Shown one piece after another: positions 33,751 to 47,800 of a stretch of DNA of 64,000 nt. The notes under the pieces were generated by a model. It ran no database searches. It was not told where the DNA came from and saw only the letters and a list, made by a program, of their open reading frames with translations. The DNA comes from Camarhynchus parvulus. Lineage: Eukaryota > Chordata > Aves > Passeriformes > Thraupidae. Location of the stretch: NCBI RefSeq assembly GCF_901933205.1, contig NC_044600.1, positions 6,858,501-6,922,500 on the forward strand, read 5' to 3'. The position numbers and the translations under genes are program-made. Numbering within the stretch: position 1 is the stretch's first letter; each line of letters opens with the position of its first letter.

Positions 33751-36700
33751 AATCTGTGACTGCTGTGGTGAGCACCGTGGCTGAGTTTATTTAGGTGGTT
33801 TTGATGGGTGCTGGATTGTGTCCTGTGTCACACTGGCTGGTCACAGAAGCACATCTGGGTTTGTGTGTGGCAGCCAGGGATGCACAGGAGATGAGGGAAA
33901 GTTCTGATGTATGAAAGTAAAGCCATTTCCATGAAGATTGCATTTAGGAATTAATGCATCTTCTATGACAGATTAAATGTGGGAAGCACTGCATGTTTCA
34001 TCTGCTACTATTTAAAAAAACCCCCAAAACTTAATTGGAAAGAAAGCATCTGAATGTGTTCTTGGGAGAAAAAAAACCCACAAACCTGTTGGTTAGCAAG
34101 TGAAGATTAAAAAAACCAACCCTCTGAGACAAGGCAAAACAAAGAGCAGTGTAGATCAATTGCAAATGAATCCTTTTGCTGATTAGCTCTTCCCAAATTT
34201 GTCATCTTCAAGTAAAAAAATCTATGACTGAGTGCCATAAAGAAGCAATTTTAAAAGCAGTAGAGAACAGTAAGGCTGTGCCTCTAGGATTACAGCTCAC
34301 AGCTTTGGCATTCACTCCTTTTGAAGGAAATTGGTGAGTAACAGATTGCAGTAATGCAGTGTATTTGTATTGGTCAAATTCCTATTATGATCACAGTGAA
34401 AAATGATGTTCCTTTTTCTAGGGAAAGGAAATTAAATAGGCCTACTAATCCATGTAAGGAGATTGGTTTACATTAAAAGGAGGAAAGAATGTGAAGACTA
34501 ATCAGATCAATGCATACTCTCTAATCTATCTCATTAAAAAAATAAAATCAGATTGCTACTGAATTTCTGAGGAATGATATTGAAATGACACACATGCTTT
34601 TACTGCCTTTTAATTATAAAATTATTTCAATCTGCTTGAGTCTGCTGTGTAAGTGGGCTATCAACTGTTCTTAAATATTGGCTCATAAATTCAAAATAGT
34701 TCTTTAAATGGAAGAAAATAGCATCCCTGGTCCTTCAGCTGAGAATGCCAGTGCAGATCATGACAGGGTCAGAGCTCCCATTTGTCCTGTGGAAATCTGT
34801 GCTGGTTGATTTAGGTGCACAACTTCCCTCTGGACGAGGCTTTTAAGGTTGTTTTTTATGCTGTCAGGGGAGTGCTTGGTCTGCACTGTCCAGCTGCACA
34901 GCCATGATCCACCTCCTTATGGGACCTGTGGGAATGGTGGTGTACTCACTGAGAGCTGGGTGGTGGCCTGGGAAGGATTGTCACCTGCGATTGTGTCAGC
35001 ATTGTCCCCCCTCAGTGGGGCTGTGGTGAGCAGCTGGGGGGGCTCTGCAGCTAAGCCTCCTCTTATCTCTTGTGCAGATAAGGCATTAAAAAAAAACGAA
35101 AACAAAGTGTTGTCTAAAGAGAAAAATGACAAGAAGAGTGCTGAATCTCTTGCGCAGCATTTCTGCTTCCAGCAAACATTTCAGTCACAGGGAGCTGGCC
35201 TCTGTTCATGTGTCAGTAAGACACATGGAAAACTTGGACTTTGTTTTGGCTGAGGAAACACAGGAGCCCAGCAGTGGACAGTGGATAGTTCAGCTCAGCT
35301 TCTTGTGGAGCAGGGGGACGGCTGGTGACCTTTCTGTCTCTGCAAAGAGCTGTGTGTGGTGGCAGGATAGTGTTGGACTGTTGCAATATAACATGAAATG
35401 AACGACACTCACACGCTGAGATGTCTAAGGCAAAAAAGGCACACTCATTTCCTGATATTTACAGAATTCCAAAAGTGACCATGGACTGGAGGATGAAATT
35501 GCCCCCTCTCCAACCACACTGGTCATTACATTACCATACTGTGTTACATTTTAAAACTTAAAAACTCCTCTTTGGATCCCTTCTGCTAAGCTGGTAGGGT
35601 CTGCTCTGACCCTTGGAGCTGTCTGCAAGCAGAGGGTGTTGTTTCATCAAAAGGGGATTACCCTCCGCTGGCCACACCATTGTTTTCCCGTTGTTCAGTA
35701 ACTAAGGTAGCTCAAAGCTTGCTTTCATTTCAATCTCGCTTATAGTTTCTATTTTCTCTAAATCTTTTGCCAGGCAATAATATTTATGTGTTTATATGTT
35801 TATCATATTTATATGTTTCATCTTCCCCAGCAGGGAGGGGGATGGTGGTGTGCAGCTGGGGCATGGCCTGAACTCTGTCAGGCTCTGCAGGTGCCTGCAG
35901 GAGCAGCCCAACACCTCCTGGCTTGCTGCGGGCTCACATCTGCCCAGCTGTGCTGGCTTCCTCGGGGGGTGGCACCCAGGATGGGGCTGGGGTGCTGCTG
36001 GCACAGAGGGGCAGCCCCCCACTGCAGGGGCCGGGGGGTCACACTGGAGCTCCTGTGAGGCTGCAGGGCTGCAGTGAAGGGAGTGCCTGCATTCAGAGGG
36101 GTAGCCTTGAAAAGGGGGAAGGATCTGCCTTGAAAAGCACTGACAGAGCCCTCATTGTCCTTGAGAATGAGCTTTGTGATTTCTGAAGAAAGACTAAAGG
36201 TATGTTTCCATACTGAGCAGCTCTTCTGTGTTTGTTGAGAGGTGGTACTTGTATGTTGGAATTTGCAGCAGCTTTAAAGCTGGAGGTGATAAGTTACTTT
36301 TTCCCCTTTCTTGCTTTGTTCATACATTGTTTGTTTAGAGAATGGCCTGGAAATTATATTGCTAACCTTGTACATCTCATTTTGCTACCAGTGAGGAGTA
36401 AACAGTGTGTTTGACATTTGAAGAAATGGTTCATTTTCTAAGGGATGTGATTCAGAATCTGCTTCTTGAACTAATGGACAGTATAATGCTATTTTTTTTA
36501 CTAGGTTGCATAGATTTTTACCTTGAAGATTTTCTGTAAAGTGCACTGCATTACCAGTGTTAAGTAAAAGCAAATGCTTCACATCAAATGAGAAGGCAGT
36601 GTTCGAACTGGAGAGAGGTTGAAACCCATTTCTTTGTCTTGCTTGTGATGCTTCATTGTGACATAAGCATGAACAATAATTGGACTCACTAGTAAGTAAA

Positions 36701-38718
36701 TATTTGGTACTGAAATGCATCTTGAAGATACAGAGCTGGAATAAGTAACCTCTCCAGATGCATGTTGATCCTCCTGGATTCATCTCACACCAGCAGCTAG
36801 ATCACAAAATTGTGTCCAGAAAACTGCATCAGGGCATCATTGAGGGTGAAAAGTTTATAAAGATTATGAACAAACCAGGCAATCTCTGCAACCTCAATTT
36901 GGTTTCTTGTGCACTGGAATACAGCCTTTAATTATAGCTTCATGTGTTTTCCCATAAGCTTCTTCCCTTGTGTAAAGGCACTGGATGAATGGCCCTTAAT
37001 GAGTCGTTTTCTTTCTCCTTGTTGTTTGATGTCTATTTTTGAATACTTTTAAATGACACCTAAAGATAGAATTCTTCAAAAATTTCAGTTGCATGTGAGT
37101 ACTTTATTTCTGTGCTGCTTCATATGCTCACCACTGAGCAGAAGTACATTTCTTTCACAGGTAGAAAAACTAGAATTCAGAAGGACCTAATGAAGACCTT
37201 TTAAGTTTGTGTTCACTGCAGTGTAACAATAGATATTCAAGTTTTAGGTCTTGGTTTCAGCTTCTTTGGTTAAAGCTGGTTTTTTCACCACACTCCTTTG
37301 GTCCCCTGAAACTGGCAAGGCAAAGAGCTGAGGGGCAGTGTCCAGCTTTGAGTACTTCCACTCGGTCTTCAAGTTAATAAAAAGAAGCATTAATGCACCA
37401 GGCCCTGGGCTGTCTTTTAAAAAGCGTGAGCTTTCAAGGTTGTTAATATTAAAAAAAAAAAAAATTCAACTCTTACTCATCTCCCACTCTCATGACAAAA
37501 ATGATTTGCATCTGAGTGTGTTCCTGAAGATACAGCAAAAACACACCAAACTCGACCACACCCCCAAATTGTGACCAAAAAGTTCACGTTTATACAGACT
37601 AGAACAAAATCCTGTCAAAAGCCGAGTTCTGTTTCAAAGTCTGGGAAATGCTTTAGCTAATTAAAGAAAAGGTCAGCAGGATTTCTTACTGTAGGCAAAA
37701 AAGGAAAGATAAATCTTTCTTCTCTGCCTTGTTCTTAGAAGCAGTTGAACTGTTTTGGCTGAAATTAAAATTTGCCTGAGGCAGACAAAAGGCACATGAA
37801 GTTGCAGTCCAGATGGTTAGAGTTTGGCAAAATTATAGGTAAGTAGGAATAGGGTCTAAAGATCAGAAGCATCAGGCAACTGTAATAAGCAGGGCTACCA
37901 GCTCTTCCTGTAATCAGTTATGATATTTAATCTGAATGTCTCTTGCAGAAAGCTCTTATGCTGTTCTGCAGTGTGATCATTCATTCAGGGATTTGGAAGG
38001 GACTCAAAGTTGCAGTTAAAGTGAGTTTGCTTGTGGAATGTGAGAGGGTTTTTTATCCTCTGGATAGGTCACCTCCTCTCAGCTGGATCTGTGTGAGCTG
38101 TACCTGGTGTGGCCATGTAGGCCTCAGGTGCCTGTGATGTTGTTTTATTCATCCTGTAATCAATCTGTGTAATAGACGAACAAAAAAAACCTTGATCATA
38201 AGCAAACCTTTCATAACTTTGAGTTTATTACTTATTTGCTGGTGCATTTGTAAAGAAAAGTTTTTTTCCAATCTTGTAAATGGCTCTGCCTCTTTTTTCA
38301 TTTGTGTTTGTGATGCTGCAGGAGTCAGTGTAAGCAAATAAAGGCATGTGTGGGTATTCTTCCATTCAATGCCATTTTCTAAACCCTTTGGGGACTAACC
38401 CAGCAAGGGAACTTAGTTTAAGGGCTGAAAAATGATCACCTGTTCAAGGACTTGACTCTAAACACTATGAATGTGCCAGAAAATGTTTAGAATTCCTTAG
38501 TGTGCTCAGAGGAGAGGAGAAATGGAGGAAGAAAAGAAAGAAAAGATGTGATTTTATCTGTAAGAGGAGCTGCAGAGAAGATGCTGCAGTAGCCCAAGTG
38601 GAGTCTCATGTCACCCTTTTGTGGAGAAAGCACTGCTCAGTTCTGTCAGTAGTGTTGATGCTTGTGGTTCTTGGAACAATAAAAAATGTAAGGACCACCA
38701 GCAGGCTGGAGCAAAACT
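33751..38718 (+). other. GPC3: GPC3 intron 2, second segment
   Basis: There is no exon. A possible LTR lies at 35371-35776 and an A14 tract at 37451-37464. The rest is AT-rich unique-looking sequence, notably 33,900-34,700 and 36,180-37,900, without a recognisable family. Confidence 0.65.
35371..35776. mobile_element. Possible LTR-derived repeat, unclassified
   Basis: A compact block with a different texture from its surroundings begins TGTTGGACTGTTGCAATATA and ends GCCAGGCA, giving TG...CA ends about 406 bases apart. It contains segments such as CCCCCTCTCCAACCACACTGG that resemble avian ERV LTRs I have seen. No convincing target-site duplication flanks it (GATAG versus ATAAT) and no clear poly(A) signal fixes the strand. 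Boundaries and identity are tentative. Confidence 0.35.
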
Positions 38719-38895
38719 TCATTTGGAACAGGTGGCCCAGGGGAGTGTTTGAATCACTATCCCATGAGGGATTTAAAAATCATGTAGGTGTGCTGCTTGG
38801 GGACATGGTTTAGTGGTGACTTGTCATTGCTGGCTCAGCAGTTGGGCTTGATCTTAAGAGGGCTTTTCCAGCCCAAAGGGTTCTTTGATTTTTAA
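38719..38895 (+). mobile_element. CR1 LINE fragment (3' end), plus strand
   Basis: The run from TTTGGAACAGGTGGCCCAGG through GGGACATGGTTTAGTGGTGA to GATCTTAAGAGGGCTTTTCC follows the CR1 3' consensus (last codons of ORF2 and 3' UTR). It ends near TTCTTTGATTTTT where the terminal octamers have decayed. It is 5' truncated and noncoding. Confidence 0.87.
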
Positions 38896-41800
38896 GCAAC
38901 ACTAAAATGTTGAGTTGCTCTGGGCTAAGAGGCAATCTGCCCTGTTTATACACATTTTGGTACTTCTGGCCATCAGCTACAACAAATGATGAAATTGGGT
39001 GGTGACTGAGCCCTTGGATCTTTAGGGCTGTAAAACTCCTGTGGAAATGGGGTTGGTGTCTTGCACCTTCAGTGCCTGTTGTGTCCCAGCCCTCCTGCTG
39101 AGGCTCTCCTGGGGAAGCAGAGAAAAATCTCTTTTTGTGCTTCTGTAGAGGTCTGAGAGGGCACATAAGTCACTGTGATGTGTTTGCAGGCCCCAGGCAG
39201 GGCGTTTGAGCTCGTGCTGGAGCTGAGGGCGCAGTAAAACAGCAGCAGCTGAGCTCAGGGGTGACAGGGGACAGAAATCAGCGCTCCCGCGTGTTTTTTC
39301 TGAAGATGACCCCCTGCCTTGTCCTGGGTGGGCACTGAGGGGAGGCTTCAGGGGTCCCTCTGAGACAAGCAGAGCCAACTCAGCCCTTTCCTTCGTCCTC
39401 TCTATGGACAGCTGTAATTTTGGGTTGCCACCTCTGCATGCGGAAGTGTCAAAGAAGGAATTGGAGGCTGATTGAGCACTGAGGATCAAACCTTGGCACT
39501 CTGCTCTCCTCTGGGCTTTGCATGCCCCTTCTTCTGAGCAGCATGCAGCTTGTCAGCCTGCTCTCAAGGCAGAGGCATTTGGTTTGGTGCTCCTTATATT
39601 TAATTTGTGTTTGCTTTTCTAACCAGCCAGCGGCTGACACTGCTTGGCTCCCTGGCCCCCTCCCACTGCCTTCCCCTCCCAGAGTGAGGTGGCTGAGGAG
39701 GTCATGCAGTATTAATAGGGAAGCAGATCTCTGATTTTGTTTCTGCTTATGGACTCTGACATTTCTGACGTTTTCTGAAGTGTAAAACGTTTCTGAGGAA
39801 ACAACAACTTGGCTTTTACTGAAAAATTAATTATGTTGGCTCTTTGCCTGTTGTGGTGGGCTTCTGTCAGAAGACATAAAGGGGGCAAGGGTGAGGTGTG
39901 GAAGGACAGCAGGAACATCAGGGAGAGGAAATCTGCATTAAGGTAGAAAGATCTAATAAGCATGGATTATCAGGGAGCGATGGAAACTCTTCAGAAGGCA
40001 TTACCTTCTGTGCAATTTTGGTGTAGAGCTAACACACATCCAAGTTTATTTGCTTCATAAATTTGGTTTTTCTCTAATTACAGTTAACAGACTATGACTT
40101 TCTCTGCTCTTCTGTGATATTCTGTGGCTCTGTTCCCCTCCATGCAGAGATACACCAAGTACAGCTCCTTGTGTGCTGCCCTGGGGAGTGTGTGGGAGTA
40201 AAATGGGGGAAAACAGCTGGGTTTGGTGCATGTGTGCATTTCTTAAGAGTTAGAGACCCAGTAAAAAGCACAAGAGGAGGCAAAATACCAAAGGGCTGTG
40301 CTGTTAATCCTTTGTGACCTTTTCAGTGTTGGTTTTCCTTTTGTCCTTTGAAAGGAAGGGATCATCAGGGAGCTTTGCAGTAGGACTAAGGAAAGGATAA
40401 TTCAAGTTCCTGCTGAAATATGGGATTAGGGACAGCTTGTCCACATGAACTGCCATGAGGTAGCACTGGCTTATAAATACACACACAAGTGTTTCTACCC
40501 AGCCCCTATCTGGGACAGTGGTGGTGGTGGTCTGGTTTTGCTTCTCTCTGGGGTTTGCAGTCCAGGTGTGAGCAGGTGACAGAGTTGAGTATGGACAAAG
40601 GGAGGATGCAAAGAAACAGATGTGTATTGATGAGCTTGCAAAGAACTGTGGTCTCAGCATCACACCAAAAAACCAAAAAAATGGTGGGAAGGAAGAACCT
40701 GAAGATACAGAAATAAGTATGGTTTGCCATTGCCCATGGTTCTGGTAGCTCTTCAGGTGTAGTGGAGCATGGGAGAAAAAATTGTCAGACAGTATATTCC
40801 ATTCTATTTCTTCAAGTGGTCTTCAAGAAGAAATGGAGATAAAATATGGGCTGATAACATGAACAGAAAAAAGGAATAGTTATTGTACTCAGAGCTTGCT
40901 TGGCCATTAGTATTCTATTAATTTTCCCCCTGCTTCTAATGATATGAGGAACACTGGATGCACTTAAAAGGATGCATGTCATCAAAATGGTATCTGACAA
41001 CAGTCTCTTCACTGCTTATGATGCTTTTGATTGTTAATGTAGCTAAAATGTAAATGATCAGAATATAAAAACTCCCTTTTGTCTTCCTAATGTTTTCATC
41101 TGCCTATTAAACAAATTACATGGGAAAGTGAGTAGTCTGTTACTTAGTACAGTGGTGTCACTTTGAAATGCTTTATGGTGTAGAATGAAGTGTCCTTGGT
41201 TTGTATATTTTCCTGGTAGTAATGAATGACATTCTAGGCTAAAGTCATACTTGCTCCTTCAAAATGCAGTTGCCTTGTCCATACTAGATAATTCTAGTTT
41301 TAATGCATTGTGGTACTGTCTTACAGAGTTTTATGTCAGGATTTTAATAAGAACAAGTGGTAGAGATGGAGAGCTGAGTTGGGCTCCTTTTGCAGACAGC
41401 AGTTCAGAAATAAAGAGCAGAACACTTCACTGGAGACTGGGGTCTCAAAAAGGGGAGCTTTGGTACCACCACGAGCAGCTGTGAGGCTGGTGCTTGGCCA
41501 GGGCTGAGGATGGGGCTGGCCTGGTGTCCCATGGGCTGTTCTGGTGTTCCCATGGACCAGCTGGAAGGGTATTCCCTGCCCTGCACAGGTAGCTCCAGTG
41601 GATGTGGATGGGGAATGGGCTGGAGCTGTACCTGGGAGCTGTTTGTTTCCATGAGCAGTGTGGTAAACCTTGGTCATCCATGTCCTGCAGCTGGCATGTC
41701 ACTGCATCAGGGCGTTTCATGGGCATTTGTGGCTGCCCTGGGGCACTGCCAGGCTGGCACTGAGGTGGCTGCAGGTCACTCAGGACCAGGGGTGAGTAGC

Positions 41801-44800
41801 AGCAAGCCAGTGGTGGGGAGAGGGCAGTCCTGAGGTCTCCTTGTACAGGAAAATGCCAGATGCCTCAAACTTGAAACTACTGACTTGAAAGTCAGCTCCC
41901 TGTCTCCCACAAGGCTTGGTTTGCCCTTCTTGATGCAGTGATGTTGCACACAGGTCCCTAAAGCATGCATGTTTTCTTTAAGGAAAGAGCAATACCATCT
42001 GCTGTTGCATTGTAATCAGTCTTGTGCAGATATAACTGGGAGATGGAAGGTCACTTCTTTTGCTTTCATTTGGTTCCTTCTTTCAGGAAAACTGCAGAGG
42101 TGTCCCTGGATGCACGGGGCAGCTTTTTGTATTCCCTTTCCATTTCAGCGATGGTTTCATCCAAAGGGAGCAAAGCATTTGCCACCCAGCCTCTGCAGAC
42201 CTCAACATTTCACACTTCCAAGCTCAAGTCTTCCTTGGAGAGCTGAGCTGGCCTAGATAAGCAATAACTGTGAGGATTATCTTCCCTCTGAGGTTTAGGG
42301 TGTGTGGAGCATGTGGGATCCTGCTTTGTGTTGACACAAGGTGCAGATGGTTGGAGGAGAGGTTGGTCTTGAGCTGTAGGGATGGGCTGGGTGCTCTTTG
42401 CAGGGAGGGAAACCTTGGGGTGGCCTCTGCTTATTTGCTCAGTAGCTCCCAGCTCTTGGGGACTCATCTGAAAGCTGAATAAGAATCTCTCCTTGACCAG
42501 TCACTGATGAACACGCACTACTGATTGCCATGCTGGAAAAAAGCAATTTTTCATAGTATTCTACACTGCAAGTATTTTTTTTAAAGTACTTTCTTGCTTT
42601 CCTGTAAAATGAGGTGAGCAATTGTTCTGTATTGACAGCTGGCTTGTAAATCAGCCACTCACTTGCCAGATGAGAATGTGGAAATGCCTTATAAGCACTT
42701 TCATGTTTTGTGATCGTTTTAATTCCAGAATATTTAGAACCTCTTTGCCTTGGTGCAAAGTAAAATAAAACATGGTCTCTGACAGGTGCCAAGACAAGCA
42801 TGGGAGGAATCTCTCCTGAGGGTCTGAGAAAGGGATTTGCAGAGGAACTGCTGCAGCCCCAGGGAAGGAGCAACATTGGCTTTTGGATGTTAATTTCATT
42901 GTTTAAGGTCAGATTATGTTGATCTAAATCATGCAACTCATTCCATCAACAAGCAAGACTATTTACATAGCAGAGGGAATTTAAGTGCTGCTTCTCTCCC
43001 TGGTTTTGTATTTAGGCTGCACCTGAAAAAATAAACTGGTGTCCATGTTAGGAGTGAGTTTATTATGCTTACCTTGTTGGAGAGGTGTTGAACCGGGTGT
43101 TTCCCTTATGGCAACTTACTTTTTATTGGTGTTTTTATGGCCCTTGCTGTGGTTGCCATTCATCTTATTTGACTTCAGAGCTGGTCTTCCAGTTGCTCTG
43201 TTTCTTTTGCAATGAAATGAAGCAGCTTCTCCACATACAGAATTGCTTTCTTTTGACCTCCCTCCTCTGCTTGCCAAAGTCCTACCCAGAGTTAATTTTG
43301 ATGTCTTTGTAAATATTTTCAGTGCATAATGCAGCAACAGTGGCACTGTGTAGAGAATCCAGGAAAAAAAATCAATTTGAGAGCTGGACAGGAAAATGCC
43401 TGCTAGCTAACAACACTGATTTCAGAAAATACCCCAAATGTCACAGCTTCCATTTTCCATCAGCCCAAGCTGTTGCCTTTCAGCTACCATGACCCAGGGA
43501 GGTCTGTGGATGGGTACCTGACTCATGAACAGTTTTCCACAGGATATCCAGTGGAGGGTTTCCATGGGAATGGCTGAGCCTTGTGCATATTTATTGTTTT
43601 CCCTTCTTGCTTTATTGCAGGGTATCCTCTGGAAGTGGTGTGAAGGGGACAATACCTCTACAGGCAGTGGCAAGGCAGTGGTGCCCTCTGATTGCTCTTG
43701 CCTTTGGGGGTCAAAAACAGATGCCAGGACACCTGTGTGACTTTTGAGGAGGTTTGTGGCTTTGTACCAGACCAACAGCATGTCAGAGGTCTGCATGTGG
43801 CAAAAATCTGGCTGTCAAAGAGGGGAGCTGAAGAGGGATGGGCCAGGACCGTGTTCATTTGTTATGGTGCTGCAGCCAGGGGTCTGTTGGCATGCACAGG
43901 GTCAGCAGCAGCCCTGATGCATGCAAATGGACATGTTCACTCTAAAGCATAATGAGCAATTTGAATTTTGAATTTTTTTCCTCCTCTATAAATTTTTTAA
44001 GCACACTTTCTTCTCTTTTTGCCTCCATGCAGAGCTCAGCACTGGTCCTGAAAGGGGCTCACTCTTCCCTTCTCTTTTACATTGCTCTGGAACTTGCCCT
44101 GTGGCTTGCACACCTCTGACTCTACACAACACAAACATTTCTCTCTCTTCTGTCTCTTCCTGACAAGATTGGGTCCTTTCTACAACCTGGTGAAATATTA
44201 AATGAAGAATCTTAGGAGTTTTAAAGTTTTTCTTAAACTCTGTGCTGTGCTAGGAGTAGGGTCCATGACCAGAGCTTCCACAGTCCTCAGATAAACTTGC
44301 ATTGGGAGATGAATGAAGATAACCTGATAGGATCTGATCCTTTTGTAAAGTGATGATTACAGTGCAGTAGACTTTTCCATTAGTAGAAATCTTCATCTTC
44401 CTTTTTTTTGTGTTCCAGTTAGAACAGTCTTCTTTTCTTGTTGTCTGCTTCTGTCTTTCCCTCCCTTTCCCCAGAAAGGAGAAGGTGAAAAAATACCCCA
44501 CAAAATTTTGAAGCAGTAGTTCAGATTGGTTTCTTGTATCAAGGCATTCCCATCCCTTTGGATGGGAATTTCCTTGCATTTCAAGACTACCAAAGGCAGG
44601 CATCACCCTTGAGCAGGAGAGATGTGGCCGGAGACCGGGCTCCAGGAACTGGCTTTCCCATTACAAACTGGTCACCTGCCCAAGCCTGCATTGCTGGGGC
44701 TGTGTGGGATCAGAGAATCTCTGCTCTGCTCTGTGGAGGGTGATGACATTTTCTTGCCTGTTTGGATTTCCAGATAGATAAGATGTTAAACGGAGCTAAA

Positions 44801-47800
44801 CCAGCATTCTGCTCCTGAGAGCCAGGACTGGGATTTTTGTCTCAGCTGGGGCTGTTTTCTCTGGGATTGTCTTTCTGCTGGAGCCCTGCTAAGTGTTTAA
44901 TAGGTGCACCAGCTTCTGGGATTACAAGCACTTTACTGGAGCCCTGTTTTGTGTACTGATATTCCCCATGGGAAAGCAATGCTCAAGTGTTAAGAGACTG
45001 GATTCTGTTTCACCCACCTCATATTATTGCCACAAATCATATTATTTTAATGGAACAGGGATCCATGTATTAGAGAATCTGTTGTGTTGGCAAAAAAATT
45101 AAAGATGCAGAGGAATTGTGATCATGTTGCAGTAATTGCCTCCGTGGTAACATTAATGCTTTTTCACTTCACTTGCTCCTGTTGATTGAACAACCCTTTT
45201 CTGTAGGCTATAAATCTCAATGGCTCTACTAATAAAGAGCTAAATAGTCTAATAATGCTTCTAAATGTAGCATGGCTTCACTGTTTTAGGTGAGTGCAAT
45301 CTTTTGTCCAAACCCCAGTCCAGCCTGGGGGGTGTGACTCTGTCGTAGCTTCAGTGACTTACAGCAATGTCTTTGTTACTGAACTCCTTCTGTGGGGGAC
45401 AGGTTCAGAGTTTAAAAAGTGATGTAGTTACCAGTAAGAGAGAGCTTTTAGTCATTTGAAATGGGAGATCAAGACCCCCAGTGAATTGCATCTGGTGATG
45501 GTGCCCTTCTTGCCATGTGTCCAGTGCAAATAATGAAATGCTGCAATATATTCATGGCAGATGTTTGAAACCTGTGGTTTTTCATTATGTCTGAAGTTCT
45601 GTTTTGCACAACCACCAGGGCAGTTTCACCACTCATTGCTCTGTTTGGCTGGATGGTGCTGCAGGCAGAGGCACTGGTTTGGATGGTGGAAGCTTGGGTA
45701 GGGTGGGTGTAGGGCAGGAGAGCCCTGGGCATGTAGGGAACTGAGATTTTGTCAGTATTGTGCCCTTCTTCAAAGTAGAAAATTGGAGCTTCTTCTGCCA
45801 TCTGCCTGAGCCCTTGCTGGAGAGGTGCTTTTGTTCTGGAAATGCTGGTTATTCAGATTGGCGAGGGGTTTAAGAACATTTAAAGGGTTCTTAACTGCAG
45901 TTTAAGATTTTATGAATGACTTCTCTTGCAGCTATAGTTGAAGTAAAGCCCCAAAGTGTTAGGTGGTGCTGTTTAGCTGTCACTTGAAGGGATCAGCAAG
46001 TGTTTAGTCATTTGGAATCGCCAAGTTTGTCAGATTGCTAAGGGATAGCTTCCTGGGGAGTCAGAGAAATGAGACACTTGAACACACAGCTCTGGGTGCC
46101 ATTTGTTTTCAACTCCAGTTGGCATCATTGCCCAGGAGCACTAAATACAGCGATATTTTTAGATTTCTTTAGGAGGTGGTGTTTGTCTAGAGCTTAAATG
46201 TTTACCAGTCCAGCCACATACTAGGAATGCCTCAGGAGCTCAGCCTCTCAGGAAATGAGCAGGAGCTCACAGTGCTGCTGCTGGAGCTGGCATTAGCAGC
46301 ATGATGCTGCTCCACAGTGCTCTTCTGCAGATTCAGCAAGACCTTTCTTTGATGAAGTCACTTTGCTGCCTGTGACTTCAGGCTGCCATAAATTATTGCT
46401 GCTGAATCGAGAGTGCAGTGACCCTAAATAAAGCCTCTTGTAGAAAACACCCTGGGCTAAAAGACCAGGCAAAAAAAAAGTCTCCCTTCTATAGCAGGTG
46501 CTGCCTCTTCTGAAGCTTCATTCTGCAGCCCTTCTTGCACATCTGCTGGGCTGGGGGCTGTGGTCTGTGCAAATCCCTCCTTCAAGAACCAGTGCTGCAC
46601 CTGCTGTGGAGCAGAAATCCTGGGCAGGTATGCAAAAACCTGTCATTTGGGTAAATGGAATTATTTTCATACATTTTTCCATGTGAAGAGTCAGTCTGAA
46701 GCTGGTAGGGGGATGATTTGGGTCCTGCTGGAAGATGGGTTAGAAGTGACAGATGCAGAAGAACGCTGTCATTCTATCTGATGATGGAATGGTGCTCTCA
46801 GATGGCATGGTGTGCTCTCCTTATGGCAGACAGTGCTGCAGTGAGTTAATGCTGCTCCATCCTCCTGGAGAAGGGCCCCAGCTGCGTTTTCCTGAACTCT
46901 CCTTAATCTGTTGGGCTCCCAGCTCATTAATGGACTGCAAAGCTCAGCTCCTGAAATTCTTCTCAAGCCTGGATGTAACCTTTTGTGGCTTTTGCTGTGT
47001 GCCTCTAGGATGTAGCAGCTCTGTGCAGTGGCAAACCAGGAGAGAGCCAGTGTTTTTCCAGGAAGGCTATTTGCAGGTTTGTAGCTCTGGAACACGGGCA
47101 GTGGGGAGATTCACAACAGGACCAACACCTTTGGTGGGCTTAGGGGGATTTTACACTCCCTGGAACATGTTTGTGTTGCAAAGGCAGAACTCTGGCAACG
47201 GACTTCACCTCCCAAGCACAGAGAAGCAGGAAACAGACCAACTGCTGTAAAAATCTCCCTTTGGAGTGTTTTCTTAGCAACCCAGTAACTGTTCTGGCAA
47301 CAGACGATAAACGAACGGGGCTTAACTTTTAAGAGATAATGTTAAGCTTCCACAACTGGGCATTGTGCTGGGAGCAGCTCAGCACAGCGAGCTGTCGTGC
47401 CTACATAATAAGGTTTTTGATCTGACAAGTTCTGCTGTAACTTCAGAGCAGGCTGGCAGGAGCAGAGGCATCCAGGGGGAGGCTCGATGAAATCTGTGCC
47501 GAGGGGGTGCCAGGAGGCTGCCTGTAAGCAGCAAAGTCCTGCAGGGCACTTACAAAATGAGCAATTTATGCCTCATTCCTTTAGGGTTTTTTTTTTCATA
47601 GCTAGGTAAGCTGTTGCTGCAGTACTCTCAGAAATGTCTACGTGCCTTTACCTGCTTACAGGTGAGGAGTGTGTGCTTGTGAGAGCCCCCAAGAGCATCC
47701 CCTCACTCTCCTCCCCAGGCTGCCTGCAGAAGACAAGTTGATGCTTTGCAGATGTACCCAACATGCCTGGTTAAAACATTGTCAAAATTCTGTGAAGAAG

